Below, piece by piece: positions 16,304 to 23,477 of a DNA stretch of 23,477 nucleotides; within the stretch, counting starts at the first letter, position 1, and every line of letters starts with the position of its first letter. The DNA comes from Akkermansiaceae bacterium UBA4589 (GTDB taxonomy: Bacteria; Verrucomicrobiota; Verrucomicrobiia; Verrucomicrobiales; Akkermansiaceae). A program made the translations under genes and the position numbers. The notes beneath the pieces are model-generated. The model had not been told where the DNA came from. It worked only from the letters and a program-made list of their open reading frames with translations, and made no database searches. Location of the stretch: positions 1 through 23,477 of the forward strand of contig DGJT01000039.1 in NCBI GenBank assembly GCA_002387565.1, read 5' to 3'.

Positions 16304-16333
16304 AAAAAAAGGCAGTCTATAAAAGACCACCTT
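16304..16333 (-). terminator. Intrinsic terminator of the small basic protein gene
   Basis: On the minus strand AAGGTGGTCT pairs with AGACTGCCTT (two G-U pairs, 5-base loop) and ends in seven T. It lies 27 bases after the stop of the 51-aa gene and upstream of the pseudouridine synthase start. Confidence 0.85.
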
Positions 16334-16360
16334 ATTTTTGATTAGATGCTTAAAAAGTGA

Positions 16361-16516
16361 TTAAGCGTTAGGTGTAGTTTTTGGCAAACCAATTGCGCTA
16401 CTACCTTCTTCCCAAGCACCACGCTCTTTAAGAAGTTTTACACGTTCGAAACGCTTAAGAACTGTTTGACCTTGCTTAGCGCCACCACTTGCTTTGAGAC
16501 TGTTATGTTTAGACAT
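16361..16516 (-). CDS. Small basic protein of Verrucomicrobia/Chlamydiae type
   Basis: A 51-aa gene: ATG at 16514-16516, stop TAA at 16361-16363. It reads MSKHNSLKASGGAKQGQTVL, then KRFERVKLLKERGAWEEG, then SSAIGLPKTTPNA. This matches my recollection of a lineage-specific small basic protein family of Verrucomicrobia and Chlamydiae (TIGR04137), conserved in SLK-x-x-GG, R-x-ER-x-x-LK-x-x-G-x-WEEG and GLPK and suspected to associate with the ribosome. It has its own strong terminator and an AT-rich upstream spacer, so it is probably an independent transcript. The function is unproven. The adjacent pseudouridine synthase, EF-P and ribosomal genes fit a translation link. Confidence 0.88.
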   Translation of the reverse strand: MSKHNSLKASGGAKQGQTVLKRFERVKLLKERGAWEEGSSAIGLPKTTPNA

Positions 16517-16665
16517 GATATAAGAAATTGTTAAGAGGCAGTATGTTTAAGTGGGTTAGAATGAAAAAGCAAGTAAAAAATCACACTAAAATATAGAGTA
16601 ACTTTAATTGTTAGACTTCAAAAAATGCTCTAAAGTTTACGTTTTTGGATATAAGTAGAGTATTT

Positions 16666-17529
16666 TTACTCAGCTAAATGAAAACAGCCAGTAGGAATAC
16701 CTTTAACCCCAAGGTTATGAATAGCAAGCACTCTGCCAGCGAGGTCTTCAACCTCGGTTTTATGAATACCTGTTGTGACATAAAGGGTTGCTAAATCATC
16801 ACCACCAAAGGCGACAGATGTCGTTTCCATACATGGTAAATCAATGGTTTGAATCATGTCTCCTGTTTGACCGTTGTAATTAACAACACAAGAACCGTGA
16901 CAGAATGCCACCCATAAATTGCCATCACTATCAATAGTCATACCATCTGGTGAGCCTTCTGTAGCTGTTGTATCAGTTAGAGTGCTAGGGTTACTCAGCT
17001 CTCCATCTTTGTAATCAAAAACAAGGATTTTTTGTGTAGGGGTATCAATATAATAACACTTGTCGCCTGCAAGGTTCCAAATAATTCCATTGGAATTAGT
17101 CACATTAGGATGGGCGACACTGATTTCTAAATCACCTTTGCTCAGGCGGTAGAGTGCAGCATCGCCAGTTTCCTTGACGAGGCTAATCGTACCTGCAAAT
17201 AGATGCCCATCTGGAGAGCACTTGCCATCGTTAAAGCGGTTATTACTCTTGTCAGCTTCAGGGTCACCTAGAGGTTGTTTGTCTGAATTACTCAAGTTAA
17301 AGGTATATAGGCCTGTGTCTGTGCCTATAATCCAGATATTATTTAGGTCAGTAGGAACTGCGAACCCAATACGTTCTCCAATGTCCCATGTTTGCTGTTT
17401 ATCTGTAGTTGGGCGATACTGAATCAGTAGATGTTTTTCTATATCTACGTAATAAAGAGAATAGTTCCACCAAACAGGACCTTCGCCCCATGTAGATACT
17501 CGGCTACCTGCTAATCGGATATCAGACAT
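16666..17529 (-). CDS. SMP-30/gluconolactonase-family lactonase
   Basis: A 287-aa six-bladed beta-propeller of the SMP-30/LRE family, which hydrolyses sugar lactones with one divalent metal. The four metal ligands, by comparison with human SMP-30, are Glu16 (GEGPVW), Asn100 (RFNDGK), Asn147 (NSNGI) and Asp195 (SPDGMT), all intact. No signal peptide is seen, so it is cytoplasmic. It begins two bases after the efp stop, so its translation is probably coupled to EF-P. The true lactone cannot be read from sequence. Confidence 0.92.
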   Translation of the reverse strand: MSDIRLAGSRVSTWGEGPVWWNYSLYYVDIEKHLLIQYRPTTDKQQTWDIGERIGFAVPTDLNNIWIIGTDTGLYTFNLSNSDKQPLGDPEADKSNNRFNDGKCSPDGHLFAGTISLVKETGDAALYRLSKGDLEISVAHPNVTNSNGIIWNLAGDKCYYIDTPTQKILVFDYKDGELSNPSTLTDTTATEGSPDGMTIDSDGNLWVAFCHGSCVVNYNGQTGDMIQTIDLPCMETTSVAFGGDDLATLYVTTGIHKTEVEDLAGRVLAIHNLGVKGIPTGCFHLAE

Positions 17530-17531
17530 AA

Positions 17532-18092
17532 TTAAGCGCGACTCATGTAAGAGTTATCGAGCGTGTTGATTTTGATAGTTTCGCCTTCCTTAACAAAGAG
17601 GGGGACTTGAATAGTAAGCCCTGTTTCTAAAGTAGCAGGTTTACTAGGGTTGTTGGCTGTGTTGCCTTTGACTCCTTCAGCTGAACTCGTGATAGTAAGC
17701 TCTACACTAGGAGGTAGAGAAACGGTGACAGCTTCGCCCGCGAGGAAGAGGACTTCGACCTCTTGCCCTTCTTTAAGTAATGGCAGGGCATCAGCCACTA
17801 AATCTTCTTGTAGAGCGACACTTTCGTAAGTGTTAGTGTCCATAAAATGGTAGCCAGTTTGGTCCTTGTAACTGTACTCTAATTTCTGACGGTCGGTTTC
17901 GATAATTTCAACCTTTTCTCCAGAAGCAAAACGAATTGTTTTTGTTTTATTAGTTTTAAAAGAGCGAATAGTGGCCGCAATAAGTGCGTTACCTTTACCT
18001 GGAGTGCGGTGTTCAATACCGAGTACAATACCACGTTCCCCTTGATATTCGATACATTGACCTTTTTTTAATTGAGTAGCTACAACTGACAT
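17532..18092 (-). CDS. efp: Elongation factor P
   Basis: Binds the ribosome E site and rescues stalling at polyproline stretches. 186 aa, normal length, with three beta-barrel domains. The tip lysine that is modified in many bacteria is Lys33 in the loop RTPGKGNA, so a lysine-modified type is likely, though no EpmA/EpmB or other modifying enzyme is in the window. The C-terminal OB domain ends with VPLFVKEGETIKINT. It lies 68 bases after gpsA and directly precedes the SMP-30 gene. Confidence 0.97.
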   Translation of the reverse strand: MSVVATQLKKGQCIEYQGERGIVLGIEHRTPGKGNALIAATIRSFKTNKTKTIRFASGEKVEIIETDRQKLEYSYKDQTGYHFMDTNTYESVALQEDLVADALPLLKEGQEVEVLFLAGEAVTVSLPPSVELTITSSAEGVKGNTANNPSKPATLETGLTIQVPLFVKEGETIKINTLDNSYMSRA

Positions 18093-18160
18093 AATTTATT
18101 TTGAGTTAATTTGTTTTTGATTTTTTGAAAAGATAGAGTGCTTACTAAAAAAAAGCAAAA

Positions 18161-19156
18161 TTATTCCGTTCCTGGTTCGGTTTCAAGCAGACTTTGTAGA
18201 GCCTTAATCGCTGAGAAGTCTTGAAATAAAATAGAGTAAACAGCATCAATAAGAGGTGTGCGCACCCCATGCTTACGAGCCAGCTCATAAATAGACTCAG
18301 TATTAGGGACACCCTCTGTCACCATGCCAATCTCAGCAATAGCTTGCTCGACTGACTTGCCTTCTGAGAGCTTGAGACCTACTTGAAAGTTACGTGACAT
18401 ATCGGTGCTGCAGGTCGAAATTAGATCACCCACACCAGATAAGCCCATGAAAGTTTCAGGGTTACAACCAAGCGCAGCTCCTAGACGAATCATTTCAGCT
18501 AGCCCACGTGTGATAAGAGCCGATGTAGCATTGTAACCAAACCCTAAACCACGAGAGATGCCAGAAGCAATCGCCATCGTGTTTTTAACTGTTCCAGCGA
18601 GCTCAACACCACGTAAGTCTAGGCTACGATAGCAGCGCAGGCGCTGATGGCTTAGATAGAGTTGAGCTTGACTCACATCATTATCACAATCCATAGCAAT
18701 AACGCAGCAAGTAGGTAGGTCGTCCATCACTTCTTCTGCATAAGTAGGGCCAGAAAGGACTCCGACTTTGGCTTCTGGAAAGTACTCTTTGAGAATAGAG
18801 CTCATGCCAAGACCGGTAGCAAGTTCGATACCTTTAGAAGCATTGAGGATGATTTGTTTAGAAGTGAGGCTCACCTCGCTGGAGATTTTTTGAAAAATAC
18901 TGCGATAATGAGCTGTAGGTACGACACTGATAATAATATCACATTGGGTAAGGCATTCATAAGAAGACTCCACGCTTAAATGATCAGGGAAGCTATAACC
19001 AGGAAGGTACTTTTTGTTTTGATTATCTTGCTTGAGGATGCTTGCTTGTTCTGCATTACGGGCTAGTAAATAGACCTGCTTGGCATTTTTGCTCACAGTA
19101 AAAGCGAGTGCTGTTCCCCAAGAGCCTGCTCCAATTATTCCAATAGTCGGTTTCAT
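18161..19156 (-). CDS. gpsA: Glycerol-3-phosphate dehydrogenase [NAD(P)+]
   Basis: Reduces dihydroxyacetone phosphate to sn-glycerol-3-phosphate, the backbone of phospholipids. 331 aa, standard length. The Rossmann motif is GAGSWG (9-14), the substrate-binding lysine is Lys108 in NASKGIE, and the catalytic lysine is Lys191 in ELAGTVKNTMAIASGI. Next come the family signatures ITRGLAEM and GLSGVGDLISTC. It starts 40 bases after plsY, whose enzyme consumes its product. Confidence 0.98.
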   Translation of the reverse strand: MKPTIGIIGAGSWGTALAFTVSKNAKQVYLLARNAEQASILKQDNQNKKYLPGYSFPDHLSVESSYECLTQCDIIISVVPTAHYRSIFQKISSEVSLTSKQIILNASKGIELATGLGMSSILKEYFPEAKVGVLSGPTYAEEVMDDLPTCCVIAMDCDNDVSQAQLYLSHQRLRCYRSLDLRGVELAGTVKNTMAIASGISRGLGFGYNATSALITRGLAEMIRLGAALGCNPETFMGLSGVGDLISTCSTDMSRNFQVGLKLSEGKSVEQAIAEIGMVTEGVPNTESIYELARKHGVRTPLIDAVYSILFQDFSAIKALQSLLETEPGTE

Positions 19157-19196
19157 GTTATAAAAAGTACATTAATTGGGTTAATTATCAATCACT

Positions 19197-19943
19197 CTAA
19201 TGGTTAGTGTTGACTTTTTTCTTTAATTTAATCGGTTCTTCTGTACCTGCTAAAAGTCTAACTATATTAGTTCTGTGTCTCCATACAGCAAGAAAGGCTA
19301 ATATAAGAGATAAGATAAACAAAGGCTTATTCCATGTGCCATCTTCCCATCTGCCGTGTAGCCTAGCTCCAATATGAGTCATGATAGGTAGAGCAACAGC
19401 AGCTACGATACTAGCAACTGAGACATAGCGACTGATGAGCAAAGTGATCATCCAAATAACTAAGATACAAGCTATGCCGACAGGCATGAGAGCTAGGAGT
19501 ACTCCAAATGAGCTTGCTATACCTTTGCCTCCTTTGAATTTGAGCCAAATAGAGTAATTGTGTCCAAGAATGGTTAATAGACCAACCACGATAGGGATGA
19601 GTTGCGCCCACCAAGCGTCAGCCTCTGTGACCATAAATGGAGGTGTAATAAGCCCCTCTGGCAAACTTAGAGGTATAGGGTCGCGACCTTCAATCACCCA
19701 GAGTTGTTTAGCAATGTATGTAGGAATCCAACCTTTAAGCCCATCTAAGAAAAAGCAGAGAAAGCCAAACTTCTTACCTAGATTGCGCCCAACATTCGTA
19801 GCTCCAATATTCTTTGAACCAAGCTCTCTGATATCAACTCCCTTAGCCTTACCTATAATTAAACCAAAAGGGGTAGAACCTATAATAAAAGCCACTATAA
19901 AGAAGCCTATAACGGCCCAAATTTCAGAAGTAGAAATATCCAT
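19197..19943 (-). CDS. plsY: Acyl-phosphate:glycerol-3-phosphate acyltransferase
   Basis: Membrane enzyme that acylates glycerol-3-phosphate at sn-1 using acyl-phosphate, the first step of phospholipid synthesis in most bacteria. The family's conserved loops are all present: GSTPFG (22-27), GSKNIGATNV (42-51) and GHNYSIWLKFKGGKG (127-141). About five transmembrane segments are expected. At 248 aa it is longer than the usual 195-220. The extra residues are mainly a loop around 85-112 (EGRDPIPLSLPEGLITPP) and a basic C-terminal tail. Confidence 0.96.
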   Translation of the reverse strand: MDISTSEIWAVIGFFIVAFIIGSTPFGLIIGKAKGVDIRELGSKNIGATNVGRNLGKKFGFLCFFLDGLKGWIPTYIAKQLWVIEGRDPIPLSLPEGLITPPFMVTEADAWWAQLIPIVVGLLTILGHNYSIWLKFKGGKGIASSFGVLLALMPVGIACILVIWMITLLISRYVSVASIVAAVALPIMTHIGARLHGRWEDGTWNKPLFILSLILAFLAVWRHRTNIVRLLAGTEEPIKLKKKVNTNH

Positions 19944-19964
19944 AAGTGTATAGATTGATTGAGC

Positions 19965-20597
19965 TTAGAGCTCAATTTCTTCTAGAGTTTCTATAGTTTC
20001 ATCTTTGATTTCTTCTTCTGGCTGTTCATTAGCTTTACTTTCTACTTTTTCAGTTTCAGAAAGAAATTCGATAGTCTTGTTGCTATTAATGAGGTCTGCC
20101 GCACCATCACCCTCAAAGGTTAGGTTTATTTGTGACTCCCATTTTTCACCATGAGTGTTGGCGCTGAGAGTCTTTTCAATAGACATGAGGATGAGCTCAA
20201 CAAGTTGCTTGAGTGTGATATCAATATCTTGAATGGCTTCCTTAGATGGCATGATGAGTTTTATATTTAACGCATCATTTTCATCAATATTAGCTTCTAT
20301 TTCTACACCGCATAAAGCAATGAGGTTAGCCTCACTGACTTGGTAGAGAGCAGGCTGATTGGTATCAATGGCAAAGGGAATAGCCACCGCCTCAATAAGA
20401 GCTTCTGGCATTCTGCCACTAATGGCAATAGGGCGCTCCATCACGGCTACAGGTAGCGGTTCTCCATCTTGCTGCAAGTTGCTAGCTGTGCCAGTATCAA
20501 GTAGAGTTAACGGGCTAAACACACGAGCGAGCTCAATAGTGCTAGCTGAACAAAAACAACCAAAAGCGAATAAGTAAATAAAAGGTTTTAACATCAT
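19965..20597 (-). CDS. Secreted hypothetical protein, coupled to folA
   Basis: A 210-aa protein I do not recognise. It starts with a short signal sequence (LKPFIYLFAFGCFCSAS). The FGC might be a poor lipobox, but a standard one is not clear. The body has alternating strands (about 45-150) and the last 35 residues are strongly acidic (EQPEEEIKDETIETLEE). Its ATG overlaps the folA stop by one base (TAATG), implying translational coupling, although an exported protein has no obvious link to folate. No metal site or catalytic motif is evident. Confidence 0.65.
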   Translation of the reverse strand: MMLKPFIYLFAFGCFCSASTIELARVFSPLTLLDTGTASNLQQDGEPLPVAVMERPIAISGRMPEALIEAVAIPFAIDTNQPALYQVSEANLIALCGVEIEANIDENDALNIKLIMPSKEAIQDIDITLKQLVELILMSIEKTLSANTHGEKWESQINLTFEGDGAADLINSNKTIEFLSETEKVESKANEQPEEEIKDETIETLEEIEL

Positions 20598-21076
20598 TAT
20601 TTAGAATAATAGTATACAGTAAAATCAGAAAAGTCTTCTACTAATTTTTTATGCGGGAAATAAGACTCAAATTCAGGGAATTGAGTGTCACCAGGATAAT
20701 TCTCTTCTACCAATGAAACATAGAGCCCGTCAAGCTGTTCGAGTAGATTTGTGTAGATTTGTGCCCCTCCAATAATGAAGATAGGTTTTGACGCATCTAA
20801 ATCAAGAGCACCTAGCTCATCTAAACTAGTGATAGTGACACTGTTTTCGTCACCCACCCAGTGAGCGTCACGAGTGAGAACAATATTGGTTCTTTTAGGT
20901 AGAGACTTACCGATGGAGTCAAAAGTTTTACGCCCCATGAGGATAGGGTGGTTGAGCGTGGTTTGCTTAAAGAAAGCTAAGTCTTCTGGCAAATGCCATG
21001 GTAATCCACCATCTAGACCGATAATTCGCTCAGAAGTCATGGCAACAATACCAATAAGAGGGGGTAGATTTTGCAT
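20597..21076 (-). CDS. folA: Dihydrofolate reductase
   Basis: Reduces dihydrofolate to tetrahydrofolate with NADPH, the target of trimethoprim. 159 aa, the same length as E. coli FolA. The catalytic acid is Asp32 in LPWHLPEDLAFFK. The NADPH-binding motifs MGRKTFDSIGKSLPKRTNIVLT and FIIGGAQIY are clear. thyA, the usual partner, is not in the window. The gene ends by overlapping the start of the secreted protein. Confidence 0.97.
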   Translation of the reverse strand: MQNLPPLIGIVAMTSERIIGLDGGLPWHLPEDLAFFKQTTLNHPILMGRKTFDSIGKSLPKRTNIVLTRDAHWVGDENSVTITSLDELGALDLDASKPIFIIGGAQIYTNLLEQLDGLYVSLVEENYPGDTQFPEFESYFPHKKLVEDFSDFTVYYYSK

Positions 21077-21170
21077 AATAGAGCAGGATTGGATTACTAA
21101 TTTAGTTACAAGTACACACTAGGAAAGCCAGATGAAATCGTCAAGCATGTTCGTGCAACATCCATCCGTA

Positions 21171-21205
21171 AATAAAAAAGCTCATCTAGCAAGGCTAAAT
21201 GAGCT
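21171..21205 (-). terminator. Intrinsic terminator downstream of the SPFH gene
   Basis: On the minus strand AGCTCAT-TTAGC and GCTAG-ATGAGCT form an 11-12-bp stem with one mismatch and a 3-base loop, followed by six T. It ends the minus-strand transcript of the SPFH gene about 160 bases past its stop, so the structured repeat at 21255-21357 would be inside that mRNA. Confidence 0.8.
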
Positions 21206-21254
21206 CTTTGAAAGTAAAATAAAAATTAACAATTAAGTTAAAAGAAATGCTTTG

Positions 21255-21357
21255 AGTTTTGGATGAAATTGGACTGATGAAAAAAACGGGGCAGCGGAGT
21301 GTAGAAAAAGCTACTCGAGAACCGCATTTTTTTGAATCTGTTCAATTTCGCCAAAAG
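21255..21357 (-). repeat. Structured hairpin repeat, copy B
   Basis: This copy is homologous to 6887-6993. On the plus strand the nested stems are TTTTGG/CCAAAA, GAAATTG/CAATTTC, GAT/ATC, seven A with seven T, GCGG/CCGC (21294-21297 with 21322-21325) and GTAG/CTAC (21301-21304 with 21311-21314), closed by AAAAAG. An outer AATGCT/AGCATT pair (21246-21251 with 21361-21366) extends the structure to overlap the SPFH stop codon. The terminal repeats of copy A are absent. The strand given is that of the upstream SPFH gene. Confidence 0.65.
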
Positions 21358-21364
21358 ACGAGCA

Positions 21365-22276
21365 TTACTTAGTGACATCACCAAGGTTAATCATAGGAAC
21401 AGCACCACCTTCGCCCATCATCACATGAGGGACAGAACCATTCCATTTTTCGATAGAGCGTAGTTTGATAACCTCTGAGTTGTTACGTAGAGCTTCACCT
21501 TCGATTTTGATAGCTTCGGCACGAGCTTTTGCTTCGGCAGTAATCTCATAAGCTCTGGCGTCAGCAAGGGCGATACGCTTCTCGGCTTCTTCGATAGCAG
21601 CGTTTTTCTCAGCTTTGGCTTGAGCAATTTTTTGCTGCTGCTCAGTTTCAAAACGACGAAGCTCAGCTTCTTGTTGGTCAGCTAATTGGTCTTGACGCTT
21701 CTTATTCTCCACACCTTCACTAATAGTACGAGGAAGTTCTACTTTTCTGATAAGTACAGCTTCAATCAAAATACCTTTACTAGAAAGAGGGGTAAGCCCC
21801 TCTCTAATACTCATTTGCATATTTTTTTGAGTTTCATCGTTATAGAATTGTTCAGCTTTAGTCACTTTTTTACCTGCTTCTCTTAATAGAGAGCGTAGAG
21901 TAGGCATAAGGTAAACAGTTTCTAATTTACCAATCTCACCTGTATCACGTGAGGCTTCAGCAGCTTGAGTTTTGTCTACTCTCCATTGTACAGTGATATC
22001 AACACTAGTAATCAACTGATCTTGCGAAGGAACACCAACATTAGTAAGAGTGATTTCACGGTTTTGACAGTTGTAGAGAGTTACTTTTTTGAGTGGGTTG
22101 ATAATATGAAAACCCTCTGGGAGCTCTTTGTCATCGACCTTACCAAATAGAGAGACCACACCGACATGACCAGTTTTGATCACAGCAAAAGGTCTAAGAA
22201 AAAGTAGTAAAATAACTATTACGAAAATAATAACAGGTACAATAGGATTTATTTTTAATTGAGCGGGAGCGTTCAT
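21365..22276 (-). CDS. SPFH/band-7 (prohibitin-like) membrane protein
   Basis: A 303-aa protein with an N-terminal transmembrane anchor (about 11-28) and an SPFH domain at about 30-200 (GHVGVVSLFGKVDDKELPEGF, then TVQWRVD). A long Glu/Ala/Lys/Gln-rich coiled coil follows at about 185-270. Prohibitin-type proteins form large ring assemblies on the membrane that organise lipids or modulate membrane proteases such as FtsH. It is not HflK or HflC by gene pairing, since it stands alone. It is transcribed divergently from the aldo/keto reductase. A structured repeat begins at its stop codon. Confidence 0.93.
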   Translation of the reverse strand: MNAPAQLKINPIVPVIIFVIVILLLFLRPFAVIKTGHVGVVSLFGKVDDKELPEGFHIINPLKKVTLYNCQNREITLTNVGVPSQDQLITSVDITVQWRVDKTQAAEASRDTGEIGKLETVYLMPTLRSLLREAGKKVTKAEQFYNDETQKNMQMSIREGLTPLSSKGILIEAVLIRKVELPRTISEGVENKKRQDQLADQQEAELRRFETEQQQKIAQAKAEKNAAIEEAEKRIALADARAYEITAEAKARAEAIKIEGEALRNNSEVIKLRSIEKWNGSVPHVMMGEGGAVPMINLGDVTK

Positions 22277-22315
22277 TATAGTTTATAAGGGTTAATCGCC
22301 AACAGACTAAATAGA

Positions 22316-22340
22316 GCTACTTAGAAAGCAAGTAGTTTTT
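22316..22340 (+). terminator. Terminator-like hairpin in the divergent spacer
   Basis: CTACTT-AGAAAGC-AAGTAG followed by five T has the form of a small plus-strand terminator. It lies 57 bases before the aldo/keto reductase start, where it could act as an attenuator, or simply be a palindromic operator shared by the two divergent genes. Confidence 0.35.
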
Positions 22341-22396
22341 ACAAATCTTTAGACCTGAGTCCATGGCTGTAGATTAAACGGCTTTACTCTTGATTT

Positions 22397-23477
22397 ATGT
22401 TTGAGTTTTTTTATGATTCCAGCATGGATTTAACACAAAGCGCTTACGGTACATGGAGTGGGGGTCGATTTATGCATTTTGGCAAGACTCTTAGCGAAGA
22501 AGAATTTATCAGCAATCTACGTGGTGCTTACGACAAAGGTGTGCGTACCTTCGTTACTGCCGACGTTTATGGGACTAGACGTGCGGATCAACTATTTGGC
22601 CGTGCTTTCGAAGGTATACCCCGTGATAGTTATGCCTTAGTCGGCATGATTGGGCATGATTTTATCAATGGTGAGCGCCAGGGCAGTAAGGGTTACCCTA
22701 GGTTTACTGACCCAACTCTAAGAGAGAGCAAGGATTACAGCTCATTTTTAGAAGAATCCACCCACAGCTCACTTAAAGACTGTCAGACGGACTATTTTGA
22801 CCTGCTCATGATCCACAACCCAGACGAGATTGGGTATATCTCAGAAGTGGTCTGGTCAGGCATGGATAAACTCAAGCAAGCAGGGCTGACTCAAAAAATC
22901 GGCATCGCCCCAGGACCTGCTAACGGATTTGTCTTAGACATGATTCATGTCATCGAAACCTTTGGTGAAATCATCGATTGGTCAATGCTCATCCTCAACC
23001 CATTTGAACCATGGCCAGCAGGACTCATTCTTCCTACAGCTGAGAAGCACAACGTCGACGTCATCACTCGCGTAGTTGATTACGGTGGGCTGTTCCACGG
23101 ACAGCTCAAAACAGGTTACAAATTCAAGCCAGGTGACCACCGCTCATTTAGACCAGAAGGCTGGATTGACGCAGGCGTAGAAAAACTAGCCAAGCTTCAA
23201 CCCATCTTGGACAAGCATGGAATCACACCATTGCAACTCAGTTGTCTTTGGAATCTCTCTCAGCCAGCGGTTAAGTCAGTTATCCCTACCTACACCCAAG
23301 AAGAGTACGAAGGAGCTAAACCTATCTTAGAGCAAGTTGCAGAAACTATCGGTATGCCAGACATCACTTTTGACGCTGACGATCTAGCTCTCATTCATAA
23401 GTTAGGTGACAACACAGGCTGCATGAAACTCAAAGGAGCTAGCCAACGCCACGAAAGTAGCGAACGCCCAGACGAAT
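22397..23477 (+). CDS. Aldo/keto reductase family protein (partial at 3' end)
   Basis: The frame is open from the ATG at 22397 to the window edge (360 codons), with no stop seen. It is an aldo/keto reductase TIM barrel: SAYGTWSGGRFMHFG, then TFVTADVYGTRRADQLFGRA, then DYFDLLMIHNPDE. Catalytic-tetrad candidates are Asp56, Tyr58 and His140. The lysine expected on the strand after Tyr appears replaced, since that strand reads YALVGMIGHDF. An insert follows (about 88-112, GERQGSKGYPRFTDPTL). An ATG at 22424 would remove nine residues of the first strand, so the earlier start is preferred. Codons are richer in C at third positions than in most neighbours, perhaps from high expression. Natural activity is uncertain without the lysine. 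Confidence 0.88.
   Translation, partial: MFEFFYDSSMDLTQSAYGTWSGGRFMHFGKTLSEEEFISNLRGAYDKGVRTFVTADVYGTRRADQLFGRAFEGIPRDSYALVGMIGHDFINGERQGSKGYPRFTDPTLRESKDYSSFLEESTHSSLKDCQTDYFDLLMIHNPDEIGYISEVVWSGMDKLKQAGLTQKIGIAPGPANGFVLDMIHVIETFGEIIDWSMLILNPFEPWPAGLILPTAEKHNVDVITRVVDYGGLFHGQLKTGYKFKPGDHRSFRPEGWIDAGVEKLAKLQPILDKHGITPLQLSCLWNLSQPAVKSVIPTYTQEEYEGAKPILEQVAETIGMPDITFDADDLALIHKLGDNTGCMKLKGASQRHESSERPDE

Noticed and set aside
19558..19953. Plus-strand open frame of 131 codons opposite plsY
   Set aside because: It is a shadow of the conserved PlsY frame; composition is not protein-like and no start context is seen.
1..23477. CRISPR array, prophage, toxin-antitoxin or defence island
   Set aside because: No regularly spaced direct repeats, integrase, phage structural genes or recognisable defence genes appear; apart from the short elements listed, the window is housekeeping DNA.

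Overview
The window looks like chromosomal housekeeping DNA from a bacterium of the PVC group, most likely a marine verrucomicrobial lineage close to Opitutae. The DNA is AT-rich, roughly 40% G+C by eye. The best taxonomic clue is a 51-residue gene at 16361-16516 (minus) that matches the small basic protein I know from Verrucomicrobia and Chlamydiae. The S11 with an acidic N-terminal extension and the nearly complete absence of Shine-Dalgarno sequences also fit, but genus-level assignment is not possible from this window.

Layout. 1-842: AT-rich flank and a membrane-anchored ClpP-like serine protease. 883-4368 (minus): ndk then lipA, and dnaX. 4530-4985: a Jag-like R3H protein. 5224-6811: the ribosomal cluster rpsM-rpsK-rpsD, not followed by rpoA-rplQ. 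6812-7222: a 411-base gap with a hairpin, a 152-bp element with perfect 11-bp terminal inverted repeats, and a structured leader. 7223-9037: a DEAD-box RNA helicase with a DbpA-type RNA-binding domain. 9201-13511: a tight plus-strand cluster serS-gmk-gpmI-membrane protein. 13512-13993: mostly noncoding, with the decayed 3' end of a sulfatase gene. 13994-16257 (minus): pseudouridine synthase, SDR and ArsC/Spx-like genes. 16361-16516 (minus): the small basic protein. 16666-19943 (minus): plsY, gpsA, efp and an SMP-30 lactonase. 19965-21076 (minus): folA and a coupled secreted protein. 21365-22276 (minus): an SPFH/band-7 protein. 22397-end: an aldo/keto reductase cut by the window edge.

How the genes work together. 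Translation dominates: three ribosomal proteins, SerRS, EF-P, an rRNA pseudouridine synthase, an RNA helicase and the putative ribosome-linked small protein. GpsA makes sn-glycerol-3-phosphate and PlsY acylates it, so their adjacency is a phospholipid entry step. Ndk, Gmk and FolA feed nucleotide pools, and DnaX loads the replicative clamp.

The most interesting signal is a diverged repeat of about 110 nt present twice, at 6887-6993 and 21255-21357. Both copies fold into the same long multi-stem hairpin, and several paired positions differ between copies by compensatory changes. Each copy lies downstream of a gene in the same relative orientation. One copy is enclosed by terminal inverted repeats like a MITE; the other begins a few bases after a stop codon. 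This suggests a mobile, structured 3'-end element.
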